Origin: SIG607 sp045537575
GTDB lineage: Bacteria > Bacillota > Clostridia > Oscillospirales > Acutalibacteraceae
NCBI GenBank assembly: GCA_045537575.1
Contig: JAZSPU010000035.1
Location: 1-25,999, forward strand
Length of the DNA stretch: 25,999 nucleotides
Reading direction: 5' to 3'
Positions 7,105 to 14,728 of this stretch are shown piece after piece. Both the position numbers and the translations under genes were made by a program. The notes beneath the pieces are model-generated. The model saw only the letters and a list, made by a program, of their open reading frames with translations, searched no databases and was not told the origin of the DNA. Numbering within the stretch: the stretch's first letter is position 1; each line of letters opens with the position of its first letter.

Positions 7105-7158
7105 AAACAACCACCTATTCCCTCTGTGCGAAGCACAGCCCTATTCCCTACTCCCTAA
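7105..7158 (-). repeat. G-tract/hairpin repeat island, inverted copy right of the zinc-ribbon gene
   Basis: On the minus strand this reads AGGGAGTAGGGAATAGGG, then the hairpin CTGTGC-TTC-GCACAG (7124-7138), then AGGGAATAGG. It matches parts of 6475-6571 in opposite orientation. A short partial unit, CTTCGCACAG, is at 7061-7070. Confidence 0.8.
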
Positions 7159-7188
7159 AAAAACAGCCTTTATTAAGGCTGTTTTTTT
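7157..7188. terminator. Bidirectional terminator shared by the zinc-ribbon and phosphodiesterase genes
   Basis: A 14-bp stem, 7157-7170 with 7175-7188, has loop TATT and A/T tracts on both sides. The stop codon of the minus-strand phosphodiesterase (7173-7175) lies in the loop and stem, and the stem encodes its last residues KKQP. Confidence 0.92.
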
Positions 7189-7649
7189 ATACACGGCATT
7201 ATGCCTTTTTCTACTATATCAATAACCGCGTACGAAGGAAAGGAATCGCGCGGAAAGGAAAGGGACCCCGGATTAACAATATATAGTCCGTCGTCATATG
7301 CTGAAAGAGAGCAGTGTGTGTGTCCGAAAAGCGCAAGGGCGCAATTGTTTTCTCTGGCTGTTTCTTTTAGCTTTTCAAGGGTATATTTTACACCGTACTT
7401 GTGGCCGTGGGTGAAAAATATTCGCTTATTGTTAACGGTTGCAATACCTTCCGATTTATAAGGAGATGCAATATCGCAGTTGCCCGAAACAACGTGAAAA
7501 TTTTTATCTTTAAACTGCTCTTTAACAGCATCAATATCATTTGTATTGTCGCCGAGAAAAAATACTTCCTTTATATCGCTATGAAAGGAAAGCACCGAAA
7601 GGATATTTTTAATATTTCCGTGAGTATCCGATAAAACCAAAATTTTCAT
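7173..7649 (-). CDS. YfcE/MJ0936-type metallophosphoesterase
   Basis: The 158-residue protein has the compact calcineurin-like phosphoesterase fold. The metal-binding motifs appear in order: D8-x-H10 in LSDTHGN, GDN near 33-35, GNCD near 76-79, THGH near 100 and GHTH near 130, followed by NPGS. Family members hydrolyse phosphodiesters in vitro, and physiological substrates are mostly unknown. The start is preceded by GGAGG. In many Firmicutes this gene follows rdgB/rph, but here it is solitary and divergent from a small-protein operon. Confidence 0.92.
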   Translation of the reverse strand: MKILVLSDTHGNIKNILSVLSFHSDIKEVFFLGDNTNDIDAVKEQFKDKNFHVVSGNCDIASPYKSEGIATVNNKRIFFTHGHKYGVKYTLEKLKETARENNCALALFGHTHCSLSAYDDGLYIVNPGSLSFPRDSFPSYAVIDIVEKGIMPCIKKQP

Positions 7650-7708
7650 TTTTATCCTCCGTCATATAAAGCTCTGAATTTTCATATTTTTTAGGGGGTG
7701 AATTTTTA

Positions 7709-7906
7709 ATGGGCTATGATATAGAAAAAATGATAGAAAGCGCCAAAAAAGGCGAGACAGATAAGATTCTTAACAGTTTAAGCAAAAGTGATGCCGAAAG
7801 GTTTAAACAGCTTATTGCCGATAAGGAAGCTACCCAAAAACTTCTTGGCAGCGAGCAGGCCAAAAAATTACTTGAGATGTTGAAAAGAGGCGGTTTGGGT
7901 GGATGA
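7709..7906 (+). CDS. Small helical protein, first gene of an unknown three-gene operon
   Basis: The 65-residue frame follows a strong AGGGGGTG site (7691-7698). It is rich in Lys, Leu and Glu and looks fully helical, with no signal peptide or cysteines, and ends in a Gly-rich tail (RGGLGG). I do not recognise the family. The next gene starts inside its 3' end on GTG 7899, an 8-nt overlap that implies coupled translation. The three small genes 7709-8495 are closely spaced and probably act together. Confidence 0.7.
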   Translation: MGYDIEKMIESAKKGETDKILNSLSKSDAERFKQLIADKEATQKLLGSEQAKKLLEMLKRGGLGG

Positions 7907-8219
7907 TTTAAGCACGGCGCTGGGCGAACTTTTAAATAATCCCGAGACCGTATCTAAAATAGGAGAAATGGCTAAAAATCTCTTCCCCGAGCAAGAGGTA
8001 AAAAGCGACGAGTCTTCTGTTGATATGATGAAAATAATGTCGCTGATAAATAAATTTAAAAACACCGGCGAGAACGAAAATCAACGGCTTTTACTGGCTC
8101 TTAAACCGCATTTAAGCGATGAAAGACAGAAAAAGGTTGACGTGGCAGTAAAAATTTTAAAGCTTCTTGAACTAATGCCCATTTTGTCGGAAAGCGGCTT
8201 ACTTGAAAATTTTTTGTAG
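7899..8219 (+). CDS. Small protein of unknown function, second gene of the operon
   Basis: This frame begins at GTG 7899 and encodes 106 residues. An ATG at 7903 is out of frame, so GTG is the only sensible start, with AGAGG upstream. The N-terminus (LSTALGELLNNPETVSKIGEMAK) looks amphipathic. The C-terminal half has a Leu-rich stretch, KILKLLELMPILSESGLLENF. A segment DMMKIMSLI resembles DIMKLIRF in the next protein, so the two may be distant relatives. No known domain is recognised. Confidence 0.7.
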   Translation: MDDLSTALGELLNNPETVSKIGEMAKNLFPEQEVKSDESSVDMMKIMSLINKFKNTGENENQRLLLALKPHLSDERQKKVDVAVKILKLLELMPILSESGLLENFL

Positions 8220-8234
8220 GAACGGGGAGAAGCT

Positions 8235-8495
8235 ATGACAGAATTTGAACGGGCGAAACAGGAAGCAATTTTAAGAGTACAAAAAATGAACGAAAGCTAC
8301 CGCCAAAAAATCTCACAGGATAAAAAGGAGCCTCAAAAAAAGGAACACAACGCACTTGATATAATGAAGCTTATCCGCTTTGATTCGGTAAAAAGCGATC
8401 CTGACCGTCTTTTGCTTTTGGGGGTTCTCCTTCTTCTTTCCATGGAAAAGACCGACGAAAAACTGCTTTATGCCCTGCTTTATATTATGATTTAA
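8235..8495 (+). CDS. Small protein with hydrophobic C-terminus, third gene of the operon
   Basis: This 86-residue protein follows GGGGAG (8224-8229), 15 nt after its neighbour. A charged, helical N-terminal half (Lys/Gln/Glu-rich) is followed by DIMKLI and then two hydrophobic stretches, RLLLLGVLLLLSM and LLYALLYIM, that could be short membrane helices or a packing surface. The motif DIMKLI with the downstream PDRLLLL is echoed as MKIMSLI and NQRLLLALKPH in the preceding protein. No function can be assigned. Confidence 0.68.
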   Translation: MTEFERAKQEAILRVQKMNESYRQKISQDKKEPQKKEHNALDIMKLIRFDSVKSDPDRLLLLGVLLLLSMEKTDEKLLYALLYIMI

Positions 8496-8587
8496 AGGCG
8501 AAAGGCTTTGTCAAGTATAAAAAGAGTTACAAAGTTATTACAGCTTTGAAACAATTATGAAGTTATGTAAACCAAGAAGCCAAAAAA

Positions 8588-8695
8588 GTTATTAAAGTTT
8601 TGCACAGAGATATACACAATTTTGCCCGATTTTTTTAAAAAATCCCTTTAAATCAAGGCTTTACTGTTCAAAATTCGGTGCATAACTTTAATAAC
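8588..8695. repeat. 18-bp inverted repeat in the 349-bp gap 8496-8844
   Basis: GTTATTAAAGTTTTGCAC (8588-8605) and GTGCATAACTTTAATAAC (8678-8695) are reverse complements with a single mismatch. Nested inside are AATTTTG (8618-8624) with CAAAATT (8669-8675) and an AT palindrome at 8628-8644. The rest of the gap is AT-rich with a repeated TTATGTAAAC (8563-8572 and 8726-8735) and a CATAATA/TATTATG inverted repeat (8708-8730). I see no credible gene in it. Confidence 0.75.
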
Positions 8696-8786
8696 ACCGA
8701 TGAAAAGCATAATATTGTAATTGTATTATGTAAACTAAAAGCACTAAATAATGAAAAAATTTACATAGAAAAATGTCAAAAATTTG

Positions 8787-8815
8787 TTTACTTTTTACAA
8801 AAGATGTGATAAAAT
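8787..8815 (+). promoter_or_regulatory. Promoter of the small lipoprotein gene
   Basis: A -35 box TTTACT (8787-8792) and a -10 box TAAAAT (8810-8815) are 17 nt apart, 30 nt before the start codon. Confidence 0.55.
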
Positions 8816-8844
8816 TGGGATGTCAAAAAAAGGAGTAGATTCTG

Positions 8845-9327
8845 ATGAAGACAAAAAGAATAATAGCTTTGCTCTTGGCAGTGGTTTTTCTGCTGTGCGG
8901 ACTTTGCAGCTGCAGCGAAAAGGAAACCTTGACAGTTGATGAAATAAGCGAAAGGCTTAACGAGCTTTGTTTTGTAAACGTAGATAATTATGAAGTAAGT
9001 AAAGCTGATATTGAAAACCGTTTTAACTTTGACGGCAATAAACTCAGCGACTATTCGGTAAGGCTGTGTGACAGCGAAGAAAAATTCATTTGCGTAGCTG
9101 TGCTTTCCTTAAAAAACAGCGAAGATAAAAAAGAGCTTACCGATACCTTTAGCGCGGTTGCTAAAAACACCGCTTCTTCCTATGGCACCCTTAACGCTTC
9201 AGAATATACAAAAATTCAAAAAAGACTTTTTTACGAATATAACGACATAATTATTTTTATTGTTGCAGACGATTACACAGCGCCGGAAAATTATCTTAAG
9301 GAAATCGGCGCAAAACCAATAGCATAA
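8845..9327 (+). CDS. Small secreted lipoprotein, possibly DUF4358-like
   Basis: The 160-residue protein has a Lys-rich start, a hydrophobic stretch (residues 6-20) and a lipobox LCSC, giving lipidated Cys23. AAAGGAG precedes the start. The mature domain is charged, with a pattern of FICVAVLSLKN, then a helix, then YNDIIIFIVADD, that resembles DUF4358 lipoproteins of Firmicutes from memory. The function of that family is not known. It appears monocistronic and ends at a strong terminator shared with the convergent LCP gene. Confidence 0.75.
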   Translation: MKTKRIIALLLAVVFLLCGLCSCSEKETLTVDEISERLNELCFVNVDNYEVSKADIENRFNFDGNKLSDYSVRLCDSEEKFICVAVLSLKNSEDKKELTDTFSAVAKNTASSYGTLNASEYTKIQKRLFYEYNDIIIFIVADDYTAPENYLKEIGAKPIA

Positions 9328-9334
9328 AAAAAGC

Positions 9335-9363
9335 AAAAAACCGAGGCAATACCTCGGTTTTTT
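9335..9363. terminator. Bidirectional terminator between convergent genes
   Basis: A stem of A6-CCGAGG (9335-9346) with CCTCGG-T6 (9352-9363) encloses a 5-nt loop. The T and A tracts serve both directions. Confidence 0.9.
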
Positions 9364-9375
9364 TATACCCATAAA

Positions 9376-10698
9376 TTAGGGTGAGGTCTCACTGCCCTCT
9401 CCTAAAGTGTCGTCCGACGGCGTTTCATTAGAGGAAATATCGCTTGACACCTCACTTGAGGTATCACTTGAAATATCAGAAGAAATGTCGCTTTCGGTAT
9501 CGCTCGATACAGCCGTGCTGTTATCATCAGTAATACTTTCGTCCTTTACAGGCTCGTCACTGGGCTCATCATCCTTTTCAGAGACATAATTGCCCGTTGC
9601 CTTAAACCATTTGGTTTTATCTACTCCATTTTCCGAAAAGTAGTCTTCAGGACTTATATTATCATATAAAAACGCCCTTAACACCTTTCCTGCAAATTCA
9701 TAATTATAATAAACGGTGGACGCGCCCGCGCCCTTGTAGTTATCGTCTATAATATATTCGTTATGGGGTATGCGGGATTGCTCAATTTTAGGACGGCGCA
9801 GTAAAAATGCACCGAGAGACAGCATTTCGGAATTGGTAAGGGAAGTTTTTATATAGGGAGCAAGCTTATTTACAATAGCAGGATATTTTAAAGGATTGGT
9901 ATTCAGCGCCTTTTCAAAAAGAAGATTTAATACAAGACGCTGTCGTTCGGTTCTTCCAAAATCGTTATTACTGCCAAAAGAATTTTTTGCATGGCGGATA
10001 CGGGAATAGGCAACCGCTTGAACACCGTTTAATTTTTGTTTGCCTGTTTCTCTTACAAAATAATCATTGGGATTAAGGTTTAAATATATGCATTGCTCAT
10101 TTATCATAGCGTTAATGCCCAGCTTTGCGGTCAATTCATCCTTTGTTATCTCTACCTCGATTCCTCCCAGCGCGTCAATAATATCTGCCATTGAGTAGAA
10201 GTTAACGGTAGCGTAATCCTTTATATCAAGACCGTAAAGGGTATTAAGCGTTTTAACTGCAAGGGCGGGACCTCCCGAAGCGTAAGCAGAATTTATTTTA
10301 CCGTAAGTGGTACCGCCGTTTTTTTCTATAGGAACAAGACTGTCACGCATAATTGATACAAGCTTTATTTTATTATTCCTTTTATTTATGCTTAAAATCA
10401 TTATGGAGTCGCTTCTGCCCGAAAAATCGTCAAGCTTTCTGGTATCCACGCCAAAAAGGGCAATATTTATAACCTTTTTGTCTATAGTTTTGCTAAAACC
10501 CAAATCGGAAAATTCATTTTTGTTAAAATCTCTGTCGCGGTTTATTCTTGCCATAACCACCGCCCCGTAACAAAAAATAACTGCTACAAAAACTGCAAGA
10601 AAAAGGACAAACAGCCTTAGAAAAATATGCTTTTTCTTGGGGCTTTTTTTATTTTTGGAACGGGAAGAATAACTGTTAAGGTCAATCTTTTTACTCAT
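9376..10698 (-). CDS. LytR-CpsA-Psr (LCP) family cell-wall polymer ligase
   Basis: A 440-residue membrane protein with a basic cytoplasmic N-terminus (RSKNKKSPKKK), one transmembrane helix at about 27-50 and an extracellular LCP domain. The domain motifs are visible: NIALFGVDTR, GRSDSIMILSIN, VSIMRDSLV, KINSAYASGGP, NFYSMADIIDALGGI and the late YSRIRHAKNSFGSNNDFGRTERQR. LCP enzymes transfer glycopolymers such as teichoic acids from undecaprenyl phosphate onto peptidoglycan. The last 70 residues are a Ser/Asp/Glu-rich low-complexity tail with repeated DISSD units. The gene follows rsmI by 12 nt, with its ribosome binding site against the rsmI stop. Confidence 0.92.
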   Translation of the reverse strand: MSKKIDLNSYSSRSKNKKSPKKKHIFLRLFVLFLAVFVAVIFCYGAVVMARINRDRDFNKNEFSDLGFSKTIDKKVINIALFGVDTRKLDDFSGRSDSIMILSINKRNNKIKLVSIMRDSLVPIEKNGGTTYGKINSAYASGGPALAVKTLNTLYGLDIKDYATVNFYSMADIIDALGGIEVEITKDELTAKLGINAMINEQCIYLNLNPNDYFVRETGKQKLNGVQAVAYSRIRHAKNSFGSNNDFGRTERQRLVLNLLFEKALNTNPLKYPAIVNKLAPYIKTSLTNSEMLSLGAFLLRRPKIEQSRIPHNEYIIDDNYKGAGASTVYYNYEFAGKVLRAFLYDNISPEDYFSENGVDKTKWFKATGNYVSEKDDEPSDEPVKDESITDDNSTAVSSDTESDISSDISSDTSSEVSSDISSNETPSDDTLGEGSETSP

Positions 10699-10710
10699 AT
10701 TATCAGTCCT

Positions 10711-11529
10711 TTAGCAAATAGCTTTATAAATATCACCTTTTTTAAGTTTTGTGATTTCTGCTGCTTTTTTAGCGGCAGAAGAAGTACTGTCGCCCTTTTT
10801 TATAAAATCTTTTGCAAGGCTTATTGCTTCCTCTAAAGTATAGGTGCGCTCAATTTCCTTTGCGCCCGAAACAATTATAACAAATTCGCCCTTAGGCTCT
10901 TTTTCGCTATACATTTCTAAGGCTTCGCTAAATTTTACGCGAATAACCTCTTCGTGAATTTTGGTAAGCTCTCTCACAAGGGCAATTTCTCTGTCGCCTA
11001 AATATTCCAGCATATCCCTAAGGGTTGCAATTAGCTTGTGGGGAGCCTCATAGAATATCATTGTTCGTTTTTCTGTTTTAAGTTCTGCAAGATGGGCGCG
11101 CCTACCGGGCTTATTCATAGTAAGAAAGCCTTCAAAGGTAAATCTTCCAGACGGCATACCGGATATGGCAAGTGCCGTTATAACAGCGCTGGGACCGGGG
11201 ACAGATTCAACGGGAATACCGTTTTCGTGAGCCAGTCGCACCATATCTTCACCGGGGTCGGATATAGCAGGCATACCCGCATCGGTCACAAGAGCGCAGT
11301 TTTCCCCGCTAAGCAGTCGAAAGATAATTTCGCCGCCCCTCTCCTTTTTATTGTGTTCATAGTAAGAAAGCATCGGTTTTTTGATGCCTAAATGATTAAG
11401 AAGCTTGACGGTAACCCGCGTATCCTCGGCAGCTATAAAATCCACCGTTGAAAGTATATCTGACGCACGGGGACTTAAATCCCCCAAATTCCCTATGGGA
11501 GTACCTACAAGATAAAGTTTGCCTATCAT
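10711..11529 (-). CDS. rsmI: 16S rRNA (cytidine-1402-2'-O)-methyltransferase RsmI
   Basis: The 272-residue protein matches the RsmI/YraL family throughout. It has LYLVGTPIGNLGDLSPRA at the start, AAEDTR, then LVTDAGMPAISDPG near 80-93, VPGPSAVITALAISG near 110-125 and FYEAPHKL near 160. It methylates the 2'-O of C1402 in 16S rRNA using S-adenosylmethionine. Translation starts after CGAGGTG. It is the first gene of a unit with the LCP gene, and its promoter contains a perfect inverted repeat. Confidence 0.95.
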   Translation of the reverse strand: MIGKLYLVGTPIGNLGDLSPRASDILSTVDFIAAEDTRVTVKLLNHLGIKKPMLSYYEHNKKERGGEIIFRLLSGENCALVTDAGMPAISDPGEDMVRLAHENGIPVESVPGPSAVITALAISGMPSGRFTFEGFLTMNKPGRRAHLAELKTEKRTMIFYEAPHKLIATLRDMLEYLGDREIALVRELTKIHEEVIRVKFSEALEMYSEKEPKGEFVIIVSGAKEIERTYTLEEAISLAKDFIKKGDSTSSAAKKAAEITKLKKGDIYKAIC

Positions 11530-11551
11530 ATTGCACCTCGAAAAAAGTTTA

Positions 11552-11587
11552 CTTTCTTATTTTATCACAAATAAGAAAGCAACTCAA
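11552..11587 (-). promoter_or_regulatory. Promoter of rsmI-LCP operon with embedded palindrome
   Basis: On the minus strand, a -35 box TTGAGT (plus 11582-11587) and a -10 box TAAAAT (11559-11564) are 17 nt apart. A perfect 11-bp inverted repeat, CTTTCTTATTT (11552-11562) and AAATAAGAAAG (11569-11579), overlaps the -10 box and most of the spacer, so it looks like an operator. Confidence 0.65.
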
Positions 11588-11619
11588 TAACCAAAAGTTA
11601 AAATAAGCCTCAGCTTTTT

Positions 11620-12549
11620 TTAAACTCTTTCTATAAAATTTTTTAGTTTCTTCATAAGACCTTCTTTATCGGAAAAATAGCTCATTCCGTGTCCTGCATC
11701 CTCTACCGAAAAAAATTCTTTTTCATTTTCGTAAAGGTCAAAGCACTCCTTAGTCATACTATAAGGAACAAAAGCATCTGCCTTCGAATGAATAAAGAAT
11801 ATGGGGATTTTTGCCTTTTTCAGCTGTGCTTTTACGTCTGTTTCATCTAAATTTACTTTTTCGTAAATCATTCCGCCCAGCTTTATGAAAAAATAAATAA
11901 TTTTTTTGGGCAGCTTCATTTCGCTTATAACCTTTTGTATAATCTCTTTAGCCGAAGAAAAGGCGCTGTCGCTTATTACTCCCCTTACTCTGTCGGGAAG
12001 TTTTTCGCCTGCCGCCATAAGCACGGTAGAAGCCCCCATTGATACTCCGCAAAGCACAATTTTTTCGCTTTCGGTTATATTAGTTTTTGCATATTCTATC
12101 CATCTTAAACAGTCGTTTTTTTCTTTTATGCCCATTGTGAGAAATTTTCCTTCACTTTTTTCGTGGGCGCGCTGAGAAACAAGCAAAAGACTGTATCCCA
12201 TTTTATTGTAAAAATCAAACACCCCTGCGCTGTCTCTAAAGGGAGAGCTTCTGTAGCCGTGGAAAAATATTATAAGGGGAGCTTTTTTGTTTTCCGCTTC
12301 ATAAAATCTTGCAAAAAGGGTTTTGTTGTCATCACTTTTTATTTTAACCTCTTTAAAAGGTCTGCTTTTGTTATAATTTATCCTTTGAATAAGCTCTTCC
12401 TTAAAGGGTAAATACTGTTTTGTATTGGGAAAATAAGTATCCGAGTCTTTTTTACTTTCTACCCTGTGAAGACCTGCATAAAAACTAATATAAGAGATTA
12501 TAAAAAAGCATATTAAAAGATTTAAAGCCGCAAAAATTATCCAAAACAT
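11620..12549 (-). CDS. Membrane-anchored alpha/beta hydrolase
   Basis: A 309-residue protein with an N-terminal hydrophobic helix (about 3-22) and an alpha/beta hydrolase domain. The oxyanion segment is FFHGYRSSP near 95. The nucleophile elbow is GVSMGAS near 170. The acid is Asp in HSKADAFVP, and the catalytic His is in DAGHGMSYF near the C-terminus. It resembles the YqkD/BAAT-like hydrolases found in Firmicutes, probably an esterase or peptidase of unknown substrate. The ribosome binding site is AAGGAG. It stands 90 nt upstream of rsmI and may have its own transcript. Confidence 0.88.
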   Translation of the reverse strand: MFWIIFAALNLLICFFIISYISFYAGLHRVESKKDSDTYFPNTKQYLPFKEELIQRINYNKSRPFKEVKIKSDDNKTLFARFYEAENKKAPLIIFFHGYRSSPFRDSAGVFDFYNKMGYSLLLVSQRAHEKSEGKFLTMGIKEKNDCLRWIEYAKTNITESEKIVLCGVSMGASTVLMAAGEKLPDRVRGVISDSAFSSAKEIIQKVISEMKLPKKIIYFFIKLGGMIYEKVNLDETDVKAQLKKAKIPIFFIHSKADAFVPYSMTKECFDLYENEKEFFSVEDAGHGMSYFSDKEGLMKKLKNFIERV

Positions 12550-12706
12550 ATTATTTCTCCTTATCCTCTGATAATGAAAAAATAAACCTTTCTTAATGGC
12601 TAATTGTGAACAAATTGTAAACTTTTTATGACCGACTCATTGTGACATAATTCGACAGCGTCTATAAGTATAATAAAAGAAAAAAACAAAACGGAGGAAA
12701 AAACAT

Positions 12707-13237
12707 ATGAAAAAAGCAAAAACCTGTTGTTTTATTCAAAACAATCATTCTTTTTTTGAGGAAAAAGATGCAGAAAAAGCAAGAAGCGAGAAAATTAAAG
12801 AAAAAATTAAGGAGCAAATAGATTTTTTAATCGAAAAAGAGCAAGTGAGTGAATTTTTCACAGGAATGGAAGCGGGCGCAGATCTTTTTTACGCCGATTA
12901 CATTCTTTCAAAAAAAAAGGGAAAAGATATAAAGCTTCACTGTGTAATTCCTTTTGAAGAGCAGGCTGTTTCATATAGTGAAAATGAAAGGGATCTTTAT
13001 TTTGACGTTGCAAAAAAAAGCGACAGCGAAACTTTGCTGAGTAAAAAAAGAGAGTACGGTTGCCGAGAAAAAAGAGACAGCTATATGACAGAAAAAAGCG
13101 ATATTGTCATTTTGCTTTGCGATATGAAATCTTCTGCCGAAATTTTAAGCCTTCAAAAAATAGAAAAAAACAAGCAAATTATTATCATTGATCCTATTAA
13201 TTCTAACCATAACGCGAGTTTTAAGTGCATAGAGTGA
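12707..13237 (+). CDS. YpsA-like SLOG family protein (DUF1273)
   Basis: The 176-residue protein carries the SLOG Rossmann-like core with TGMEAGADLFYADYIL near 52-67, KLHCVIPFEEQ near 86-96 and a late DIVILLCD near 132-139. SLOG proteins related to YpsA bind nucleotides or NAD derivatives, and YpsA has been linked to cell division in Bacillus and Staphylococcus. ACGGAGG precedes the start, and a TATAAT lies at 12669-12674. It sits directly before dnaA, separated by a terminator, where rpmH/rnpA are usual. A role in cell-cycle control is inference from position only. Confidence 0.75.
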   Translation: MKKAKTCCFIQNNHSFFEEKDAEKARSEKIKEKIKEQIDFLIEKEQVSEFFTGMEAGADLFYADYILSKKKGKDIKLHCVIPFEEQAVSYSENERDLYFDVAKKSDSETLLSKKREYGCREKRDSYMTEKSDIVILLCDMKSSAEILSLQKIEKNKQIIIIDPINSNHNASFKCIE

Positions 13238-13260
13238 CCACACACTAACTTTTTAAAAAG

Positions 13261-13290
13261 CCCCTGTAATGAAAATTACGGGGGTTTTTT
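13261..13290 (+). terminator. Terminator of the SLOG gene, upstream of dnaA
   Basis: A 10-bp stem, CCCCTGTAAT with ATTACGGGGG (one T-G pair), has a GAAA tetraloop and six T. It insulates dnaA from upstream transcription. Confidence 0.9.
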
Positions 13291-13322
13291 GATGTTTTGT
13301 TATATTATTATATAATAAACTA

Positions 13323-13350
13323 TTGAAATATTTATTTTTTATGTTATAAT
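13323..13350 (+). promoter_or_regulatory. dnaA promoter
   Basis: A -35 box TTGAAA (13323-13328), 16-nt spacer and a consensus -10 box TATAAT (13345-13350) lie 50 nt before the dnaA start in a very AT-rich region. No DnaA box was seen overlapping it. Confidence 0.7.
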
Positions 13351-13399
13351 ATATACGTATATCTATATTTTATATTACATTTTAGAAAGGTGAGGCTGT

Positions 13400-14728
13400 A
13401 TGAAAGTTGAATCTGTTCAAGATATATGGGAATTAGTCTGCGCAGAAATGAAAAAGAATTTATCCGAAATAGCCTTTGATGTATGGCTTAAAGACCTTCA
13501 CCCCATTGAACTTAAAAACGGTGAATTTATTCTCGGTATATATTCTGCCTATAAAAAGAACATTGTAGAATCTAATTATATTGAATCCATTCACAAGCAC
13601 TTAAAGGACATTATGGGCTTTGAGGTTGCCGTAACAATTTTAGTAGAGGACGAAAGCGGACAGGTTGTTGCTCCCTCTAAACCTATTAGTGACGGCTCTT
13701 TTGAATCGGAATACACCTTTGATAATTTTATTGTGGGCTCCACAAACCGTTTTGCTCACGCAGCAAGTATGGCGGTGGCAGATAATCCCAATATTATCTA
13801 TAACCCCCTTATTATTTACGGACGAAGCGGTGTTGGTAAAACACATCTTCTTTTAGCTATCAAAAATCATATCAGAAAAAAATATCCTACAAAGCAGATA
13901 GAATACATAAGATGCGAGGATTTTACAAATCAGCTTATCTCCGCACTTCATGAAGGCTCTTTAGGTCTGGGCACACTTGATAGTTTTAGAAACCGTTTTC
14001 GTACCACCGATATTCTCTTAATCGACGATATTCAGTTTATTGCAGGTAAAAATCAGACACAGGAAGAATTTTTCAATACCTTCAATACCCTTTATCAGAA
14101 TAAAAAGCAGATAGTTGTTACCTGTGACCGTCCGCCCAAGGATATAAAGCTTCTTGACGACAGACTCCGTTCCCGTTTTGAAAGCGGTCTTATTGCTGAT
14201 ATTACTCCCCCCGACTTTGAAACCAAGGTTGGTATTATCCAAAATAAAAAACAGCAGCTCGGTATTGAAATTCCCGAAAATATTGTTTATTACATTGCCG
14301 AACACATTCAGGATAATACCCGTCAGCTTGAAGGGGTTGTAAAGAAAATTCAGGCTCTTATTTTAATAGACCAAAAGGTTCCCACCCTTTCAATTGTTCA
14401 GGGCTTTATTAAAGAGGTTGTAAGCGATACCCGTCCCGAGCCTATTAAAATTGAGCAGATTATAACCGAGGTTGCAAGAACCTATAACGTAAGCGAAGGG
14501 GATATTCTCTCCACCAGAAGAACTGCCGACCTTGTAAAAGCAAGACAGGTTGCTATGTATATAGCCAGAGAAACAACCGAGCTTCCCTATTCCGCTATAG
14601 GCGAATCCTTTGGAAAAAATCATACAACAGTTCTTTATACCGAGAAAAAGGTTAAGGAACTTATGAAAGAAAATCCTTACGAAAAAACTGTTATTGAGGA
14701 CATAATTAAGAATTTAAAATCAGAATAA
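13400..14728 (+). CDS. dnaA: Chromosomal replication initiator DnaA
   Basis: A 442-residue DnaA of normal length. Domain I is about residues 1-80 (WELVCAEMKKNLSEIAFDVWL). Domain II is a short linker, about 82-105. Domain III is the AAA+ ATPase with Walker A GRSGVGKT (141-148), Walker B ILLIDD near 205-210 and arginine-finger region DRLRSRFESG. Domain IV binds DNA, with the signature GKNHTTVLYTEKKV near 415. It binds DnaA boxes and opens oriC. The start follows AAAGGTGAGG. It begins the plus-strand block dnaA-dnaN-S4-recF-remB-gyrB-gyrA, which marks the origin region. Confidence 0.99.
   Translation: MKVESVQDIWELVCAEMKKNLSEIAFDVWLKDLHPIELKNGEFILGIYSAYKKNIVESNYIESIHKHLKDIMGFEVAVTILVEDESGQVVAPSKPISDGSFESEYTFDNFIVGSTNRFAHAASMAVADNPNIIYNPLIIYGRSGVGKTHLLLAIKNHIRKKYPTKQIEYIRCEDFTNQLISALHEGSLGLGTLDSFRNRFRTTDILLIDDIQFIAGKNQTQEEFFNTFNTLYQNKKQIVVTCDRPPKDIKLLDDRLRSRFESGLIADITPPDFETKVGIIQNKKQQLGIEIPENIVYYIAEHIQDNTRQLEGVVKKIQALILIDQKVPTLSIVQGFIKEVVSDTRPEPIKIEQIITEVARTYNVSEGDILSTRRTADLVKARQVAMYIARETTELPYSAIGESFGKNHTTVLYTEKKVKELMKENPYEKTVIEDIIKNLKSE

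Noticed and set aside
8496..8844. Main oriC box cluster
   Set aside because: The DnaA-like words each miss the TTATNCACA consensus by at least one base, and the site is about 5 kb from dnaA; kept only as an open question.
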